Shown here: positions 13,170 through 25,475 of the stretch, in pieces
Numbering within the stretch: position 1 is the stretch's first letter
How the letters are laid out: each line of letters starts with the position of its first letter
Source: Nereocystis luetkeana
Lineage: Eukaryota > Sar > Phaeophyceae > Laminariales > Laminariaceae
Direction: 5' to 3'
Assembly (NCBI GenBank): GCA_031213475.1
Contig: JARUPZ010000017.1
Location: 10,681,087-10,745,086, forward strand
DNA: 64,000 nucleotides
Translations under genes and position numbers: made by a program
Notes under the pieces: model-generated
What the model saw: only the letters and a program-made list of their open reading frames with translations
Databases searched by the model: none
What the model was told of the DNA's origin: nothing

Positions 13170-13420
13170 TCGGATCCGCGAACCGGATGCGCGGGTCCTA
13201 CCCGCGGATCATCAGACAACAACTCGCGGGTTACCTGTTTCGAGCGGGTCATGACCTGACCCGACCCGTGATTTTTTTAAGTTTTAAGAAACTTGCCCCG
13301 ACCCGACCCGACCCGACCCGTGAGATTTGAAAAACTCTGACCCGACCTGACCTATCCCTCGATCTTTGAAAACCGCTTGACCCGGCCCGGCCCGACCCAG
13401 GATATTTAGAACACCCTGTG
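13170..13420. repeat. family D (CGACC)n array
   Basis: CCCGACCCGACCCGACCCG with GTGAGATTTGAAAAACTC spacers, as at 11635. Confidence 0.85.
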
Positions 13421-13814
13421 ACCGGCGAAAGGCCCTGAAAATGAGGACTGGGAGTATTTTACTGGTGCATCTGGGCTCAAACCATGATGCATCTCCTTTA
13501 TATTCTCCGATCCGGTGATCTCCCACTCCATCTGAAGCAGGCGGGACGACAGCAGCCAGAAATGGATGGTAACAGGGACCGCGGCATGGATAATGTTCGT
13601 CAGTCGAGGGTAAGGGTTCCCGCTAACGGCGCACAGGCTTATCCGGCCTGTTCAGGCTTTCACCTTCGAAACAGCAGAGCCAACGAGCCGCCGGTATACA
13701 TTGTGAGGTGAGTCACACTCTTTGTAAGCAATGCCTCAAGCCGGGAGACGACAAAAGAACGTACGTGGTACATTAGGTCCAAACGTTTTACTGTATGTCG
13801 TGACTGACGGGGTT

Positions 13815-13935
13815 CCTTAAAGGCTTCTTAAGGGCTCCTTGAGGGCTCCTTAAGGGCTCTTAAGGGCTCCTTAAGGGCTCCTTAAGGGCTCCTTAAGGGC
13901 TCCTTAAGTGCTCCTTAAGTGCTCCTTAAGGGCAC
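13815..13935 (+). repeat. 12-base minisatellite GGGCTCCTTAA
   Basis: About ten units of GGGCTCCTTAA(G). Each carries a CTTAAG palindrome. The last units change to GTGCTCCTTAA. Confidence 0.92.
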
Positions 13936-14799
13936 TGACAGCACTGAGGACCTACCTAGTGAGGCATGCCTTTTGGTCGGGATACCGTTGCGTCGTACCT
14001 GGTAGTGTTTTAGTTTGTGAGTATATGCTATATATGATGTATGTATGTGAGATGATCATGATTGATACATCTACCACAGCAGCAGTAGTACCGTACTGCA
14101 GTACTGTGGTAGTGTAGGCCATGGCTTTGTTCATCGGGATTAGCTTTTTTTGTCAGATACCTGGTACTGTTTTTGTATGAGGTATACAACCATAGTATTA
14201 AGAGTTCTAATAGTAGTACAGGAGTACTTTGGCATACTGATAGTAGAAATATTATTAATAGTAACAATACATAACACGATGGTCCTCAAACGGCGAGCTT
14301 CATGAAACACGACGTGTCACCCTATCGCAGCATGCGTCGGAAGTGCTCAAAAATTGAAACCGGTTGCTGGTGACACATCGACACGTACATCCGGGGGACT
14401 TGAATATCCGGCCGTCCCAGAGGGGGTGTGTGTCATAAGACCTATGAGCAATATGGGTAGGTAATTGGTTATAATACCATTTTACAGGTAGTCCAACAAA
14501 CTATTAATTATACATGAGAAATAGTCTTACCAACAGTGCTGTTCCTAAAAGAAGTACCGATTAAATTCGATGTCAAATAAATGAGAAGGTACATCATTTT
14601 CGGGGCAGAGTGGGATAGGTTTCCTCATTATTTGCTGTCGCTTAGTTTCCTTATTCTCTCTGGGGGTGTTTCTGAGTGATCAGCGTTAAAGCTCATCATG
14701 GTGACTGTCACAATGATTGTCGGAAAACAAACAACATCGTAACTTTGGGTATGTGCGCCCTCGTGAGAAGTATCACCAGTCAGAAAATATTGATCCCTA
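13936..14799. other. no gene seen
   Basis: AT-rich sequence with two TACCTGGTA motifs (13996 and 14158). No coding signal. Confidence 0.6.
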
Positions 14800-16330
14800 T
14801 GGTACCCCCCCCCCCCCCCCCTACCGCACTGTAGTGCCAGGTGGCAATTAGTTGCACAACAGCTGCCTCGGAGCCCCTACAGTCAGCTAGCGTGTTTGGC
14901 TTCAAGCGCCGCCACGATGGCACAGACAGGGGAAGTGGGAAATCAGACATCATTGTCAACCACCACTGCTGTAGATACGAGTCATCGTGCGGGCCTATAT
15001 GTACCCCCCCTATCGCACTGTACTGGCATGCATGCCTCTCAGTTTAGCAACCCCACCGGTCGAAAGATGTTGGGCGTCGAAGTATCCCCTCCCCTACTTT
15101 GCACCAACGACGGAGCTACATAGTATGCCCTATTGCTATCTATTGAAGCGACCACATCCATCCGCAACAAGCATCGATTCATTCGACGCTGTTACCTATA
15201 TGCAAGAAGGCCCGCCTTACTAGCGGTTTTTAGTATTAATAGGATAAGAGCTCACCCTTCATGCCCACCCGCCGGACACCTCACGGCGCTTCATGCTTGG
15301 TGCAAGCAATGTATGCCTGGTCAGTGAAGACATGCTCCGTCCCGGCGCTGTAGGGATGCGAGGGTCTATGGTCATACGACTACGGCCATGCATGAGATCG
15401 AATACATCTCTCCTATGGAGTACACCGCCCCCCCCCCCCCGGCTGGACCGTAGCGCCACTCACTGTGTGGTGTCCACAGTGTATGGGAGCACAGCCAGCC
15501 AGAAAATGATGTGGCCAAAATATTCCCTCTACCCCCGTAGCATGGCCTCAAACTACTCTAGCAGCCCTGCCAGTCAGATAATGCTAGGCGTAGGCGCATT
15601 CTACGATAGAGGTAGCACATTTATGCTAAACGTTTTTCTGAATGACGGGGATCCTTAACCCAAAATCATCGGAATGCCAATTTTGTTTCGAAAAAAATGA
15701 CCTTTTTGTATACTTGGGCCGTCGGATTATTCATCAGTGCATTTTTTATTTTTTTTTGCGGAAGTCAGCTTTCGGGTGAGGTATGGAGCTCCTTAAGTGA
15801 GGAGCCTCAGAAACTTTGGGGTGAACCTCTATCGTAGAACGCCTCCGTAAACGTACCGCCGCTAGCGCACTGTTGTGTTGGCTTGACTCTCACTTCAGGA
15901 GCCCTGCCAGCCGAAAAATGTTAGACCTACCCGCATCGCCGCTGCCGCACCATAGTGTTATGGACTACAGGAGTTTCTTAGTATAAGAGGCATGCCGGGC
16001 AGAAAATCAAGGGGGCTGAAAGTGCCCGCCCCCCCCCCCCTATAGTGGGACTCTCCGATCAGGAACCCTGGGGGGCCTAATTTAAATCCCTCTACTTTAC
16101 TGCACTTACTTACTTGTACTGTAGTGCCGTGGGGTGGTTCCTTGTTTTTTAGGGGCCCCAGCGGCAAGAAAATGTTGTGCCCAAAAGCACCTCCCCTTTT
16201 TTCCGTGGCATGAACGAGTCCCGGTCGAGGAATGCCGCCATAGATACATTATTAGCCCTTAAGCGTACCCCCGCACTACCGCTCTGTATGGCACTGCTGT
16301 GGTGGGGTGGGGTTAGTCAGTTCTTTAGTT
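14800..16330 (+). repeat. degenerate C-rich satellite tract with family C copy 1 embedded
   Basis: Recurring pieces are AGCCCYGCCAGCCAGAAAATG, C homopolymers of 10-16, and TACCGCACTGTAGTGCC. They recur at about 100-180 bases in a diverged order. No reading frame is conserved between units. Confidence 0.62.
15170..15430 (+). repeat. family C interspersed repeat, copy 1 (C-run at 3' end)
   Basis: About 260 bases matching the other family C copies, with the shared core ACACCTCACGGCGCTTC and the block GTAGGGATGCGAGGGTCTAT. It ends at GAGTACACCG and runs into a C homopolymer. Confidence 0.82.
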
Positions 16331-17021
16331 TTTAAGAATCCACAATATCTTGGGCCACAAATATCGCACGCAACGGTACCGGGCACGTGAGTCCCCGAGC
16401 ACCATGCATCATGCCAGGTACATTATACGTATCAATCCTCTTCTACGCGAGTGGGCGAAAGAGGAAAGGTCTTGAGTGTTCTCGCGTGCGAAGTGTACGG
16501 TACGAACTGTACAGGTGGGAAGGGGGAAGGGGGAAGGGGGGGGGAGAGTCTGCTGTCTGGCCGCGGATGGGTCTGCATTACGACTGTCAATACAGGAGAA
16601 GAAGGGAGAGAGAAGGAAAGGGTTGCATAGTGTATACCTGGTAAGTAAGATGGGAGTTGCACGCTTTGGCTGAACATTTATTGACCGGCTGAGGTCCCCG
16701 AGTGGGCAACTGCAGTATCAGTATACCGGTTAGGATGACACGCTTACTACAGTAGTTTAGTACACCAGGCACTTGTTTCAGAACTAGCGCGTATAAATGC
16801 TGGTCGGCTTGCGGGAACGAGCTTTTTCGTCATGCTTCCTGTGAGATGCCGAATTCCTTGTGTGACGAGCTCGAAACAGAAGGCACCAACCCTAAAAGGG
16901 CATTGGTCTGACACTACATGAAATCGAACGAAAGAAGAAAGTGAAACAAGAAATCAGGCACCCTGCAGTGCAGGCCTGAACATACCCCCCCCCCCCCCCC
17001 TCTGTATGTTAAATTAACGCA

Positions 17022-17272
17022 TTGAAGCTGTCATCCATATGCAAGTCCGCCTCGAAAGCGGTTCTTAGTAGAATGCAGCTCGCCCTTCATGCGACTCGCC
17101 AGACACCTCACGGCGCTTCGCGCTTGGCGCAAGCAATGTCTGCCTGGTTGTTGAAAATCCGACATGCTCCGTCCCGACATTGTAGGGATGCGAGGGTCTA
17201 TGGTCATACGACTACGGCCATGCATGAGATGGAGTGCATCTCTCCTATCGAGTACCCCTTTCCCCCCCCTCT
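17022..17272 (+). repeat. family C interspersed repeat, copy 2
   Basis: Best + strand copy, ending at GAGTACCCC and a C run. It can be read as an open frame (LSRMQLALHATRQTPHGAS), and the same frame is open in copies 4 and 5. Another long C run lies just upstream (16985-17000). Confidence 0.85.
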
Positions 17273-17721
17273 GTATCATGACATCTTGCATGGCATGGCT
17301 CGTCAGGGCGCCGAAGAGGGGCAAGGGCTTCGCCGGTGTGGATGGAGCTGTGAAGCGTTCGTTTCCTCGAATTGCTGAGAACGGGGACGTTGGGAGCAAG
17401 GCAAGGCGAATGACCCTTCGGGGAATCCGCCACTGCTAGAGATACATCGTGCACACTTGAGAGGTAGCAGTCACAAGTGACAGATCATGATCCCGAACAT
17501 GCACAGACATACCAGGTAGTACGATGTGCATTCAGTAGATGGTGTGGTGGTATACTGACCCACCGCACGATAGGGGCTGCCGGGTTTGGCCCAATACCGG
17601 CTGACTGACCGGTTTAACTCCTTACGTGAGCAACTAACTGTTAGTCTTACTGTATATTTCTACTGCTGTAGTCTATTTGTTTTACTGTATAAGACTGGCG
17701 CATAGATATATACTACAGTAG

Positions 17722-17943
17722 TCATGTCACGCCAACAAGAAATTATCGAAGGTCTGCCCCTCCCGTGAGGTCGATCTAAATGTAGACCGCAAATCTAACA
17801 TTTTCCGTTACGGTATGCGGTGCAAGATCCTGATTGATGGCAAAGATCTCACCCGGCGGGAACAATACAGCGTGCAAGCTCCACATCACACAGGTCCCAC
17901 CCAGCGGCAACTTTACAGGGCGGTCGAGTTCTGGCCGGACTAA
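17722..17943 (+). CDS. candidate terminal exon, unknown protein
   Basis: An open frame after a stop at 17719-17721 runs 73 codons to TAA at 17941-17943: VDLNVDRKSNIFRYGMRCKI, LIDGKDLTRREQYSVQAP and QRQLYRAVEFWPD. Possible acceptors are AACAAG and TCGAAG upstream. The residue pattern looks protein-like and is faintly reminiscent of the end of the ATPase part of divergent Hsp70-type proteins, but I do not assert that. Confidence 0.3.
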   Translation, partial: SCHANKKLSKVCPSREVDLNVDRKSNIFRYGMRCKILIDGKDLTRREQYSVQAPHHTGPTQRQLYRAVEFWPD

Positions 17944-18075
17944 AACACGTGCGATACATTGTCGGAGAGGCGAGAAATACGCAACCGAAATAATCCCATC
18001 ATCACGATAAAACCGTACTTATTAGCACATATACTTTTGCATTTTTTCGCCATACGTGTACCTCAAACCGAACAG

Positions 18076-18204
18076 TTCGGAGCCGGGGCGCTTAGCAAGC
18101 GGGAAGGCGAGGTGGTTCGGAGGTTATGCGATCCGAAGCTTTTCACCGGCACGGCGGCTACCGGGCATCTTCCTACCACGGTCGACCTGGAAGGAGGCGT
18201 CGGG
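18076..18204 (+). CDS. candidate internal exon, unknown protein
   Basis: 43 codons, phase 0/0, acceptor CCGAACAG, donor GGG|GTGAGC: FGAGALSKREGEVVRRLCDP, KLFTGTAATGHLPTTVDLEG. DPKLFTGT resembles the 'DPxKFTGT' turn of p25-alpha (TPPP) domains, which is too little to assign. It lies just before a large minisatellite. Confidence 0.3.
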
Positions 18205-18254
18205 GTGAGCCAGTTGGTGTCGGCTTCGCGATTGTGGCGGTTAAATCTCGCGCC

Positions 18255-19690
18255 CCCCCTCCGCAGTATACATGAAACCTTCAACCGTTAAATTTGGCGC
18301 TAGGCTTGCAGTATCCATCGAATCTTTGACCGTTACGCTCTTTGTCCGCGGTATCTATGAGAACTTTGACCGTTGACAATTTTATCCTGCGCCCGGCTCG
18401 CAATATCCACGAAAACTCCGATCGTTGCATCTTGTGCTCGACTCCTCATATCCATGAATCGTTGGCCGTTACATCCTGCGCTTGCCTTGCGATATTCTTG
18501 AAAGGTTTTCACGGGTACCCCTACCTTGATTTTGACCTCCAATATCCATGAAATACTTGACCGTGAAATATTTGTAGGGGCCTGTAACACCCATGAAATA
18601 TTAGACCGCTACGTCTTGCTGTCGGCGTGCAACACCCACGGAACTGCTGACCGTTAGATCTTTCTTGCGCTTGGGCAGCAGTATCGATAAAATATTTGAG
18701 CTTGACATGCTGCGCCCGGCTCGTAGTGCCCAGAAGCGTGTTTACCGTTTCCCCTTGCGCTCGCCTTACAATGTTCATTTGGGCTTCGACTGTTACCCCT
18801 TGCTCTCGGTCCGCCATATATCCATGATTCAGTATGCCGTTAACGTTGCACATTGTTTTCGTTACATATGGTTACCTGGCGCACAATATCCATGAACCAC
18901 TTCACGATTATCTCTTGCGCTAGCCTCGCAAAAATCTGTAAACCTTACCAGGCATCAATCAGAGTACATGTTCCGCTAGCCTCGGAATAGTAAGAAAGTC
19001 GTTCACCGTCGTCTATTGCATTGAATAAATTCGCCTCGTACTGCTCGTTAAATATTCGGCTCTTGGTCATGCTCTAGGCTCTTGGTCCGCAATATCCATG
19101 GTTTTTTCCCAGTCAAAAGTTGCGGATTGCGCCTGGCTCGCAATATCCATGAACAACAGCACGGTTACATCTTGTACTAGCCTCGCAATATTAGTGCATT
19201 CTTCAACCGTTACACGTTGCTCCTACCTCGCGAAAAATGTTCGGCCGTTTTGTCTTACATCCGGCTCTCATCATGCAAACTCCATTGACACTTTGATCGT
19301 TGGCGCTTACATCTTGCGCTGTGCTCGAAACACCCAAGAAGTATTTCACCGATTCACCGACACACCTTGCGCCTTGCTCCCAATATCCATGGGCCATTTG
19401 ACCGTTACATCTTGCGCTTGCCTAGCAAAAAACCGTGGAGCCTAGTATCGTAACATCTTGCTCTAGGCCTGCAATACCAACTAAATATTTGCCGGTTGCA
19501 TCTCGCATGTCTCGCCCACAGCTCACGCTGCGCAACACCCATGAGATCTTCGATAGAGACATACCGCGCTCGGCATCCCCTGGTCGTCTTCAAACAAGGT
19601 TATTTGCAACGCTCAGTCATTAACTGTTCGCCGTTTCATCTCGCTCTCGGCCCACAATATACATGATACCATTGTCAGGAACTACGTATT
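18255..19690 (+). repeat. 1.4-kb degenerate minisatellite
   Basis: About 25 units of roughly 55-60 bases. Each carries forms of CAATATCCATGAA and GACCGTTACATCTTGCGC followed by a CTCG-rich piece. Units are diverged from each other, so the array is old. No frame stays open across it. Confidence 0.9.
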
Positions 19691-19821
19691 GTCACCCCCA
19701 AGTATCGCTTCCTGTGAAAATCCCCGGCCAGGTGCTACTGAAAGACGCGTCGATAACCGTGAAGGACCACGTAGGCGCGCAGGAAGTGAGCTGGAGGCTG
19801 AGGCTGGCAGAGCGTCTTTAG
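19681..19821 (+). CDS. candidate exon fragment with stop, unknown protein
   Basis: An open frame ending in TAG reads SLPVKIPGQVLLKDASITVK and DHVGAQEVSWRLRLAERL. CCCCCAAG at 19694-19701 is a possible acceptor. The sequence is protein-like, but no homolog is recognised and no upstream exon is found. Confidence 0.25.
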   Translation, partial: TTYCHPQVSLPVKIPGQVLLKDASITVKDHVGAQEVSWRLRLAERL

Positions 19822-19899
19822 TGTCGTCCAACGATTCCCGGGGAATCGCTGCCAACCAACTCGGCGGGTCGACGGCATCACGACTACTGTTGAAACATG

Positions 19900-21160
19900 C
19901 ACATACGTGTGGCTGCAGATAGATATCGTACTGTACAGTATGGCCCCTCTCGCAAGAAACCTGAAATCCGACAACATCATTGTTCTGCCGGAGCGAGATT
20001 AGGGTACGGTAGATTGTTTACATTTTCCTACTATTTATACAGTACACGGCGAGCGCCCAGAGCTACATGCTTTCAATTTTTTGTTTTGCGGTAAATTCGA
20101 GCAGGCATGCTTCAGCAAATCTCTTCAAGTCTGCTTTCCGACGAGAGGGCCGACACCGCACCGCACGTCGGTTGGCTGTGAAGTTGACCGGCCGGACATT
20201 TTACAGTCCGTACCTCAGCTTTGGACGCACCATTGATGGGCGCACGAGCACTTCGGTCGTGCGTGTTCTGCACCAATTCGTCTTAAAAGGAACAGATACA
20301 TGGATCATCCCACGTTCGGGCGCACGGTTTCTGATTGACGGGGCTGGAACTAGTGCACAGATTACTGGACCACTCACTACTGAGCAGACTGATGTACAGA
20401 CCTCCGCACTCCCGGCTGTGTCGTATGGTTTTCCTTCGAAGCTACAATAGCTGCTGTAGAGTACATACCCAGCCCACATGGAGATGTTCGTCGGGGTTGC
20501 GACTGCCATTTGCCTCAGGAAAAGGTTGTGGGGTGATATATATATGCAGCTCCTCATCATGTTGCATAGAGAAAAGTAGGCTATTTTACAGACGGTCGGT
20601 AAAATAACCTACAGTAGGTTGATTGGCATGACTCGGTTGCTACGTATTTCGAAGACGCATAGTATCTGTAATCTACAGTTCGCACGATGAGCTTTCCATG
20701 ACCACCTGTTTTTATGCAGTGGGCATCTACAATAAATCAGGTTTGATTTTTTTATTTTAAAACGTAGTAGGAAGACAGACGCAATTGTAGTACTGTAGTG
20801 CGCCGGACCTCGCGTGCAGTAGTAGCAGGCTAATAATGAGGGAATGCAAGTCTCGCCCAGTGAAGGGAGCCCTTCGTTTTTGTGCGGCCATCATTCCGTG
20901 CGGCAGGTACTGACTAAACGCTATTTTACGAGTTGCCGGGCTTCCGTTGTCCCTCCACCCCCCCCGGTCACCGAACTCTCATCGCGAAACAGGGTCGGCA
21001 AAAAAACGACCGGAGTACATACAGGCTTGCTGTGGAATCAGAACGGACCTCTTGTCATCGGCTTGGACATTGCTTGCTCCGTTTGCCCCTGCACCCCCCC
21101 ACGGTCGGTCCTGCCCGACAACAGAGTCCGTATCATCAGCACACCATGCTAATGCCCGCG
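19900..21160. other. no gene assigned
   Basis: Becomes GC-rich from about 20900, with a short repeat of CTSCACCCCCCC-GGTC pieces (20957 and 21091). Several overlapping open frames, none preferred. Confidence 0.5.
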
Positions 21161-21653
21161 CCGATCGTACCCTACGCGATATCTGTGATGAACCACGCGA
21201 GGGCTTGGGAGGCCGAGTTCCTCTTCCTGCGGTTGCGAAGCCTACCCCGGGGATGCCTGCTTTCCGAGCTTTTGTCCCCGGGTTTGGAACCGCTGCTGGG
21301 TGGAGGGGGAAGCATGTCGGGTACCCGGCGCAGCTACAAAGGGGATTTACCTAACCGCGGGTAGACGAAGAGGCGACCCGAGGAGAGACCTTGCCGCGCT
21401 ACCCATAGCGGCATGCTCCGGCCAGCGCGGGGCATTTGTGCGAGCGACTGCAGGCGGCCACGACGGGAGGGATGCTCACCCTGCCTTGCGCGGTGAATAC
21501 CTTCGGCCCGCCAGCGCCTGGCGCTGTTTGGAGTCTTCTCGTATGCTTCTTTTTCGGGTCCAGGTTTCCATGCCTGCGCGAGCGTTCGACCAATCCGAAC
21601 GAGGTGCCTTCCCCTAACCAGCGGCGCGCTTAGGCGCGTGAAGCTTGGGGCCG

Positions 21654-21820
21654 TCATGGCGCCCCCGGTCGATGCCGCAGAAGAGGGGCGGCATTGGGGT
21701 GCTTCCCGGGCAGGCCGTCCACTTGCACCTCGAGCTCGTGCATCCCCTCTTCCAGCCCCAGGTTGATCGTGGACGCAGGCTGCGATTGGGGTGCGTACCT
21801 CGATCTTCACGACCGAGTTT
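21654..21820 (-). CDS. candidate coding fragment in a GC-rich island
   Basis: The minus frame reads STINLGLEEGMHELEVQVDG and LPGKHPNAAPL with strong G/C third positions, then a stop. It resembles extracellular beta-sandwich repeats of the 'LxxGxHxLxV' type. The rest of the island (20.9-21.9 kb) is open in several frames on both strands, so the frame choice is uncertain. Confidence 0.22.
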
Positions 21821-22169
21821 AGGTCACTCGCACGAGGGGCTCTGTACTTGGCTCAAAAACGAACTGCAAGATGTTATGATGGCGGAGAGCATATATATAT
21901 GTCGCGAAACAGAAGAGCACCAAAGCTCTAGCACGCGAAGAAATAGGGTAGTAGCGCTGAGATTCCTCGAACGCGAGCCCCTAAAAAAAAAAACCCTAAC
22001 GTAACCTCGGTCCGTGCTAACGAGCCGCCGCGGGATTTCGTGGGGTGGAGAGGCGGGGCGTTCCCTCCTTGCACGGCCGTTTGCCGTCGGTCCACCCGCA
22101 TCCAGCGCTGCTGTTCTAGGCCCGCTCATGCGCTGTCGACGCCTGCGGTTTTCTTTTTTGCCGACCTCT

Positions 22170-22350
22170 TGACAGATCATGACCCGACCCGCGAGTGGGG
22201 CAGAAATCTCATGGTTCGGGTTGGTTCAGATCGGGTCGGGTCAGAAGGTTTTCAAACTCTCACGGGTCGGGTCGGGTCGGGTCGGGTCGGGTTGGGCAAC
22301 CCTTGTTCGGCCCGACTCGATCTCACCCGCGAGGTTTTGGCCTGACCCGT
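22170..22350. repeat. family D (GGGTC)n array, opposite orientation
   Basis: GGGTCGGGTCGGGTCGGGTC with AAGGTTTTCAAACTCTC spacers, the reverse complement of the arrays at 11.6 and 13.2 kb. Confidence 0.85.
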
Positions 22351-22359
22351 GAACAGCCT

Positions 22360-25225
22360 CGGTAATGATGCGTAACTACCTGTGTCCACGGCTCCGCGCG
22401 TTCAACGAGGTCTGGTTGCTGCGATGATGTTATGGTGTCGTGAGATCTTCTATGTACCCAGGCACGTGGTAGGTACTGCAAGACCAACCACCCTTGTCTT
22501 GCACTCCGACAATCTATTAGGTGCACTCTATCGTCATCAGGTATTCCGTCAGCGGTCTCGCTAATTCACGTCGTCGCCACGTGTTTGTTGTGGCTGGCAG
22601 CTTACCCCCCACCACGCGCTGGTGTGACTACCTCTTGTAAGTGCCTTCTCTCTGGCATGCTGAGTAGACCTTGGCGGGGCGCTTGGGTGCACCGTGCATC
22701 GTGCTATCATAATCGTCGGCTTCACGCTATGGATCGGTTGCCCCCTCCCCAATTATTTTCCCGAATTCGAAAACGCCTCGACAAACACCGCATTATTTTC
22801 TGATCATTGTTATTATCATGCCATGGAAAGTCGCTGTCCACGCTATATATACGACTACTGCTGTATCGCACTCGGAGCACACAACAACCCAAACAGCATC
22901 TATCACATGCTCCGGGGAAAAATATGAAAAATACAAAAAAAAAACGGATATTCGACTGCAACAAGCGACGACCGCGGCGATCGGCGATGTAGCCCAAAAC
23001 GTCTTGTACAATATTCTGCACTCTAGCCCAGCTCCGCACCAGGGTGACGACAAACCAATTCACTGGATGCATACATACTACAATGAGGTCCCTCGTCTAC
23101 AGCAGCAGCAGAAGCAGAAGCAGCAGCAGAAGCAGCAGCAGCAACAGCAGCAGCTAGCTCCCATTCAGTGGGCATGGAGAACTCGCGAGCGGCGCGCAAA
23201 TGTCAGCCACAGCCCAGACCGAAATGCCAGGGTAAGGCTGGTGGTTTATTTGCTGTGATGTCATTCATCACATAAGGGGTTCAATATCTTCCCCGAAGCA
23301 TGACTTCAAAGTCGTGTTCGTGTAACCCGAGGAACATTTATTTCTATTCGCTACGATGTAGCCCTAAATCAAACACACCGGTAAAAACAAAACAACTAGC
23401 ATACTACCCCCCCCCCCGGCAATTGGCCACTTGGGGAGCTCAACCAATGAGAAACGTTTGATCCCGAAAGTGAAGTTCCTACCGTCGTATTACTTCCCAG
23501 AGAAACAGAGCAAGCCCTACAACCTCACCCCTGGCCGATGCGGTTTTTGAAATCCAGACTTGTTTCCCCCTAGTTGTGCCCTGTGTTTCCTTCGTGTGTT
23601 CCCATCGTTTTTACTTTACGGCTCCACTCGCAGGACTTTTCAAGCTCGGCGCCTCTTCTTGATAAAAGCCGCGGTCCCCGGGCGTCCATTCCTTCCCCCC
23701 CCTGGTACTTTCATTATCGCACATGTGGATTCGGCATTCCCACTGCTCGTCCACTTTCGTCAAATTTTGATACAATATAATCTCCAAAAACACGCACTAT
23801 ATACTTGCTGGTACTACTTGCTGGTACTACTAGTGTTGAGTACAGCCCCTGCATGCTGCACCCTGCTGTACAGGCAGCGAAACCAACCGTGGGATGCTTC
23901 GGAGAAGGGTCGAAGCCATCACCGAACGGCGCCGCCGCTGTAGACGACGATGCAAAGCTTTTTCAAAGTCACGAGTGCTATTGCACTGTTCAGCCCGTCA
24001 GCTGAAGCTATAGAAGTAACACACCTTTCCTCAAGCTTGACGCTTCATAATGCGGGCAGCAGGCGTTACACCTGCTGGCAGGACACATCCGCCCCTTCGC
24101 TATTTCCTACTGTCAGTATCATACTATGCCCAAAATAACATAAATAACCGCGTAACATCCGAGTAGTCAGGCGCTATCCTACTCGTAGTATACATCCACT
24201 TCACCGCAATTTAACCTGGGAGTAATGATGTAACAACGCTACAACAAGGAGCCGTAAAAACAAACCCGCCAAAGGGGTCAATACACGATACCAGACACCA
24301 ATCGACACTGCGGCAACTGTCCCTCCTGCTGCTTGCTGCAGGCTGACCCTAAAACCAAAGAATGCGCGCGGTTTTCCCACTCCAGAGATGTCTTCCTTGC
24401 TTGACGTAAAACAACGCGGCAACATTACAGACGCCATGGAGGGACAGGCGACACAGGTCACCCATGTCGAGGGATGCCCCAGTTGGTCACCGCGCCGCCC
24501 AGAAAATACGGTGAAACCTATTTGGTAGAGTCACGTTACCCACTAGAGGGGTGGGAGTGGCAGCCACTGCGTAGAGTCGTCGCGATACACCCAGCAGAGA
24601 CGGGGGGGGGTGGGGGGGGGGAGTTGAACACGCCGGCAAACAAAAAACTTTGACGCTTGAAACACTAAATCATCACTCCAACATCGAAGCCCACACATGG
24701 GCTCCAGCTCTACGAAGGCAATGACAAGCTTCGCGCAAAGCACGCCCAGCGACCGACTACGCAACTTGAAAACCAATCGATCATATGGCTGACCGTGGAA
24801 ACGATCCCCAAACTAGTAGGTAATGTGGACACGAACATCCGAACAATCGATCGTCTCCCCCACGTACAGCTGGCACGGCACTCGCAACTGTGGCCAGCAA
24901 CGGCACGGAGGCTTGCCCCCCCCCTCCATGGACCGGCCGACATCACTGTTGGTTTAACTCCACCGTGGGACTGAAGCGGTACTCGAAAATGGATTACATC
25001 TGCTCGGTAGAACGGACTGTGCCTGCCAACAACCCCGCCAACCCTCCGTGTCACCTTCCAGTAAAGTAGTCGCTGCATCCCGCTCGACGGCGCACAGGGC
25101 CTCCCCCCGGGGGCTCCGTGTGCGTGGTCAACTGCCAAATGACTGAGGTAAGCAACAAAAAGGCAACCCCCCCTACCGGCGAGGGAACCTGCCCCCACTT
25201 TACCAATCATTCGGTTGGGCATCGA
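22360..25225. other. no gene seen
   Basis: The 170-codon minus frame (24710-25222) shares a piece with 32270-32335 and 58995-59045 (AAATGACTRAGGYARGCAACAA), so part of it is dispersed repeat. No exon with good splice edges was found. Confidence 0.5.
23101..23156 (+). repeat. (CAG/AAG)n microsatellite
   Basis: Imperfect CAGCAGAAG repeats, read as poly-Gln in one frame that shows no other coding signs. Confidence 0.9.
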
Positions 25226-25229
25226 CTGA

Positions 25230-25435
25230 TCTACACGGTCGAAAACCGATCAATCAATACGCTCGAGTATCGACCAATCAAATCAATACGCTCGGAAATC
25301 AACCAATCAATAGGCTCTCGATTATCGACCAACCAAATCAAAACGGTCGAAAATTGACCAGTCGATCGGCTCGGGTATCGATCACTGGATCCGGTTGAAA
25401 ATCGGCTAATCAAATCAATACGGTCGCGTGTGCTC
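25230..25435. repeat. tandem array just downstream of the SMC6 stop
   Basis: About five units near 38 bases of the form CGACCAATCAAATCAATACG with GCTCG or GGTCGAAAAT. If the SMC6 3' UTR is longer than 40 bases it includes this array. Confidence 0.8.
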
Positions 25436-25475
25436 AAGAGATTTGGTGTAGGTGCTGTCCCGAGCGGGAGAAGAG

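Noticed and set aside
13815-13935. Regular short repeats resembling a CRISPR array
   Set aside because: Units of about 12 bases without unique spacers in a eukaryotic context; a minisatellite.
24710-25222. 170-codon minus open frame
   Set aside because: Part of it is a dispersed repeat also found near 32.3 and 59.0 kb, and the remainder has no protein-like motif.
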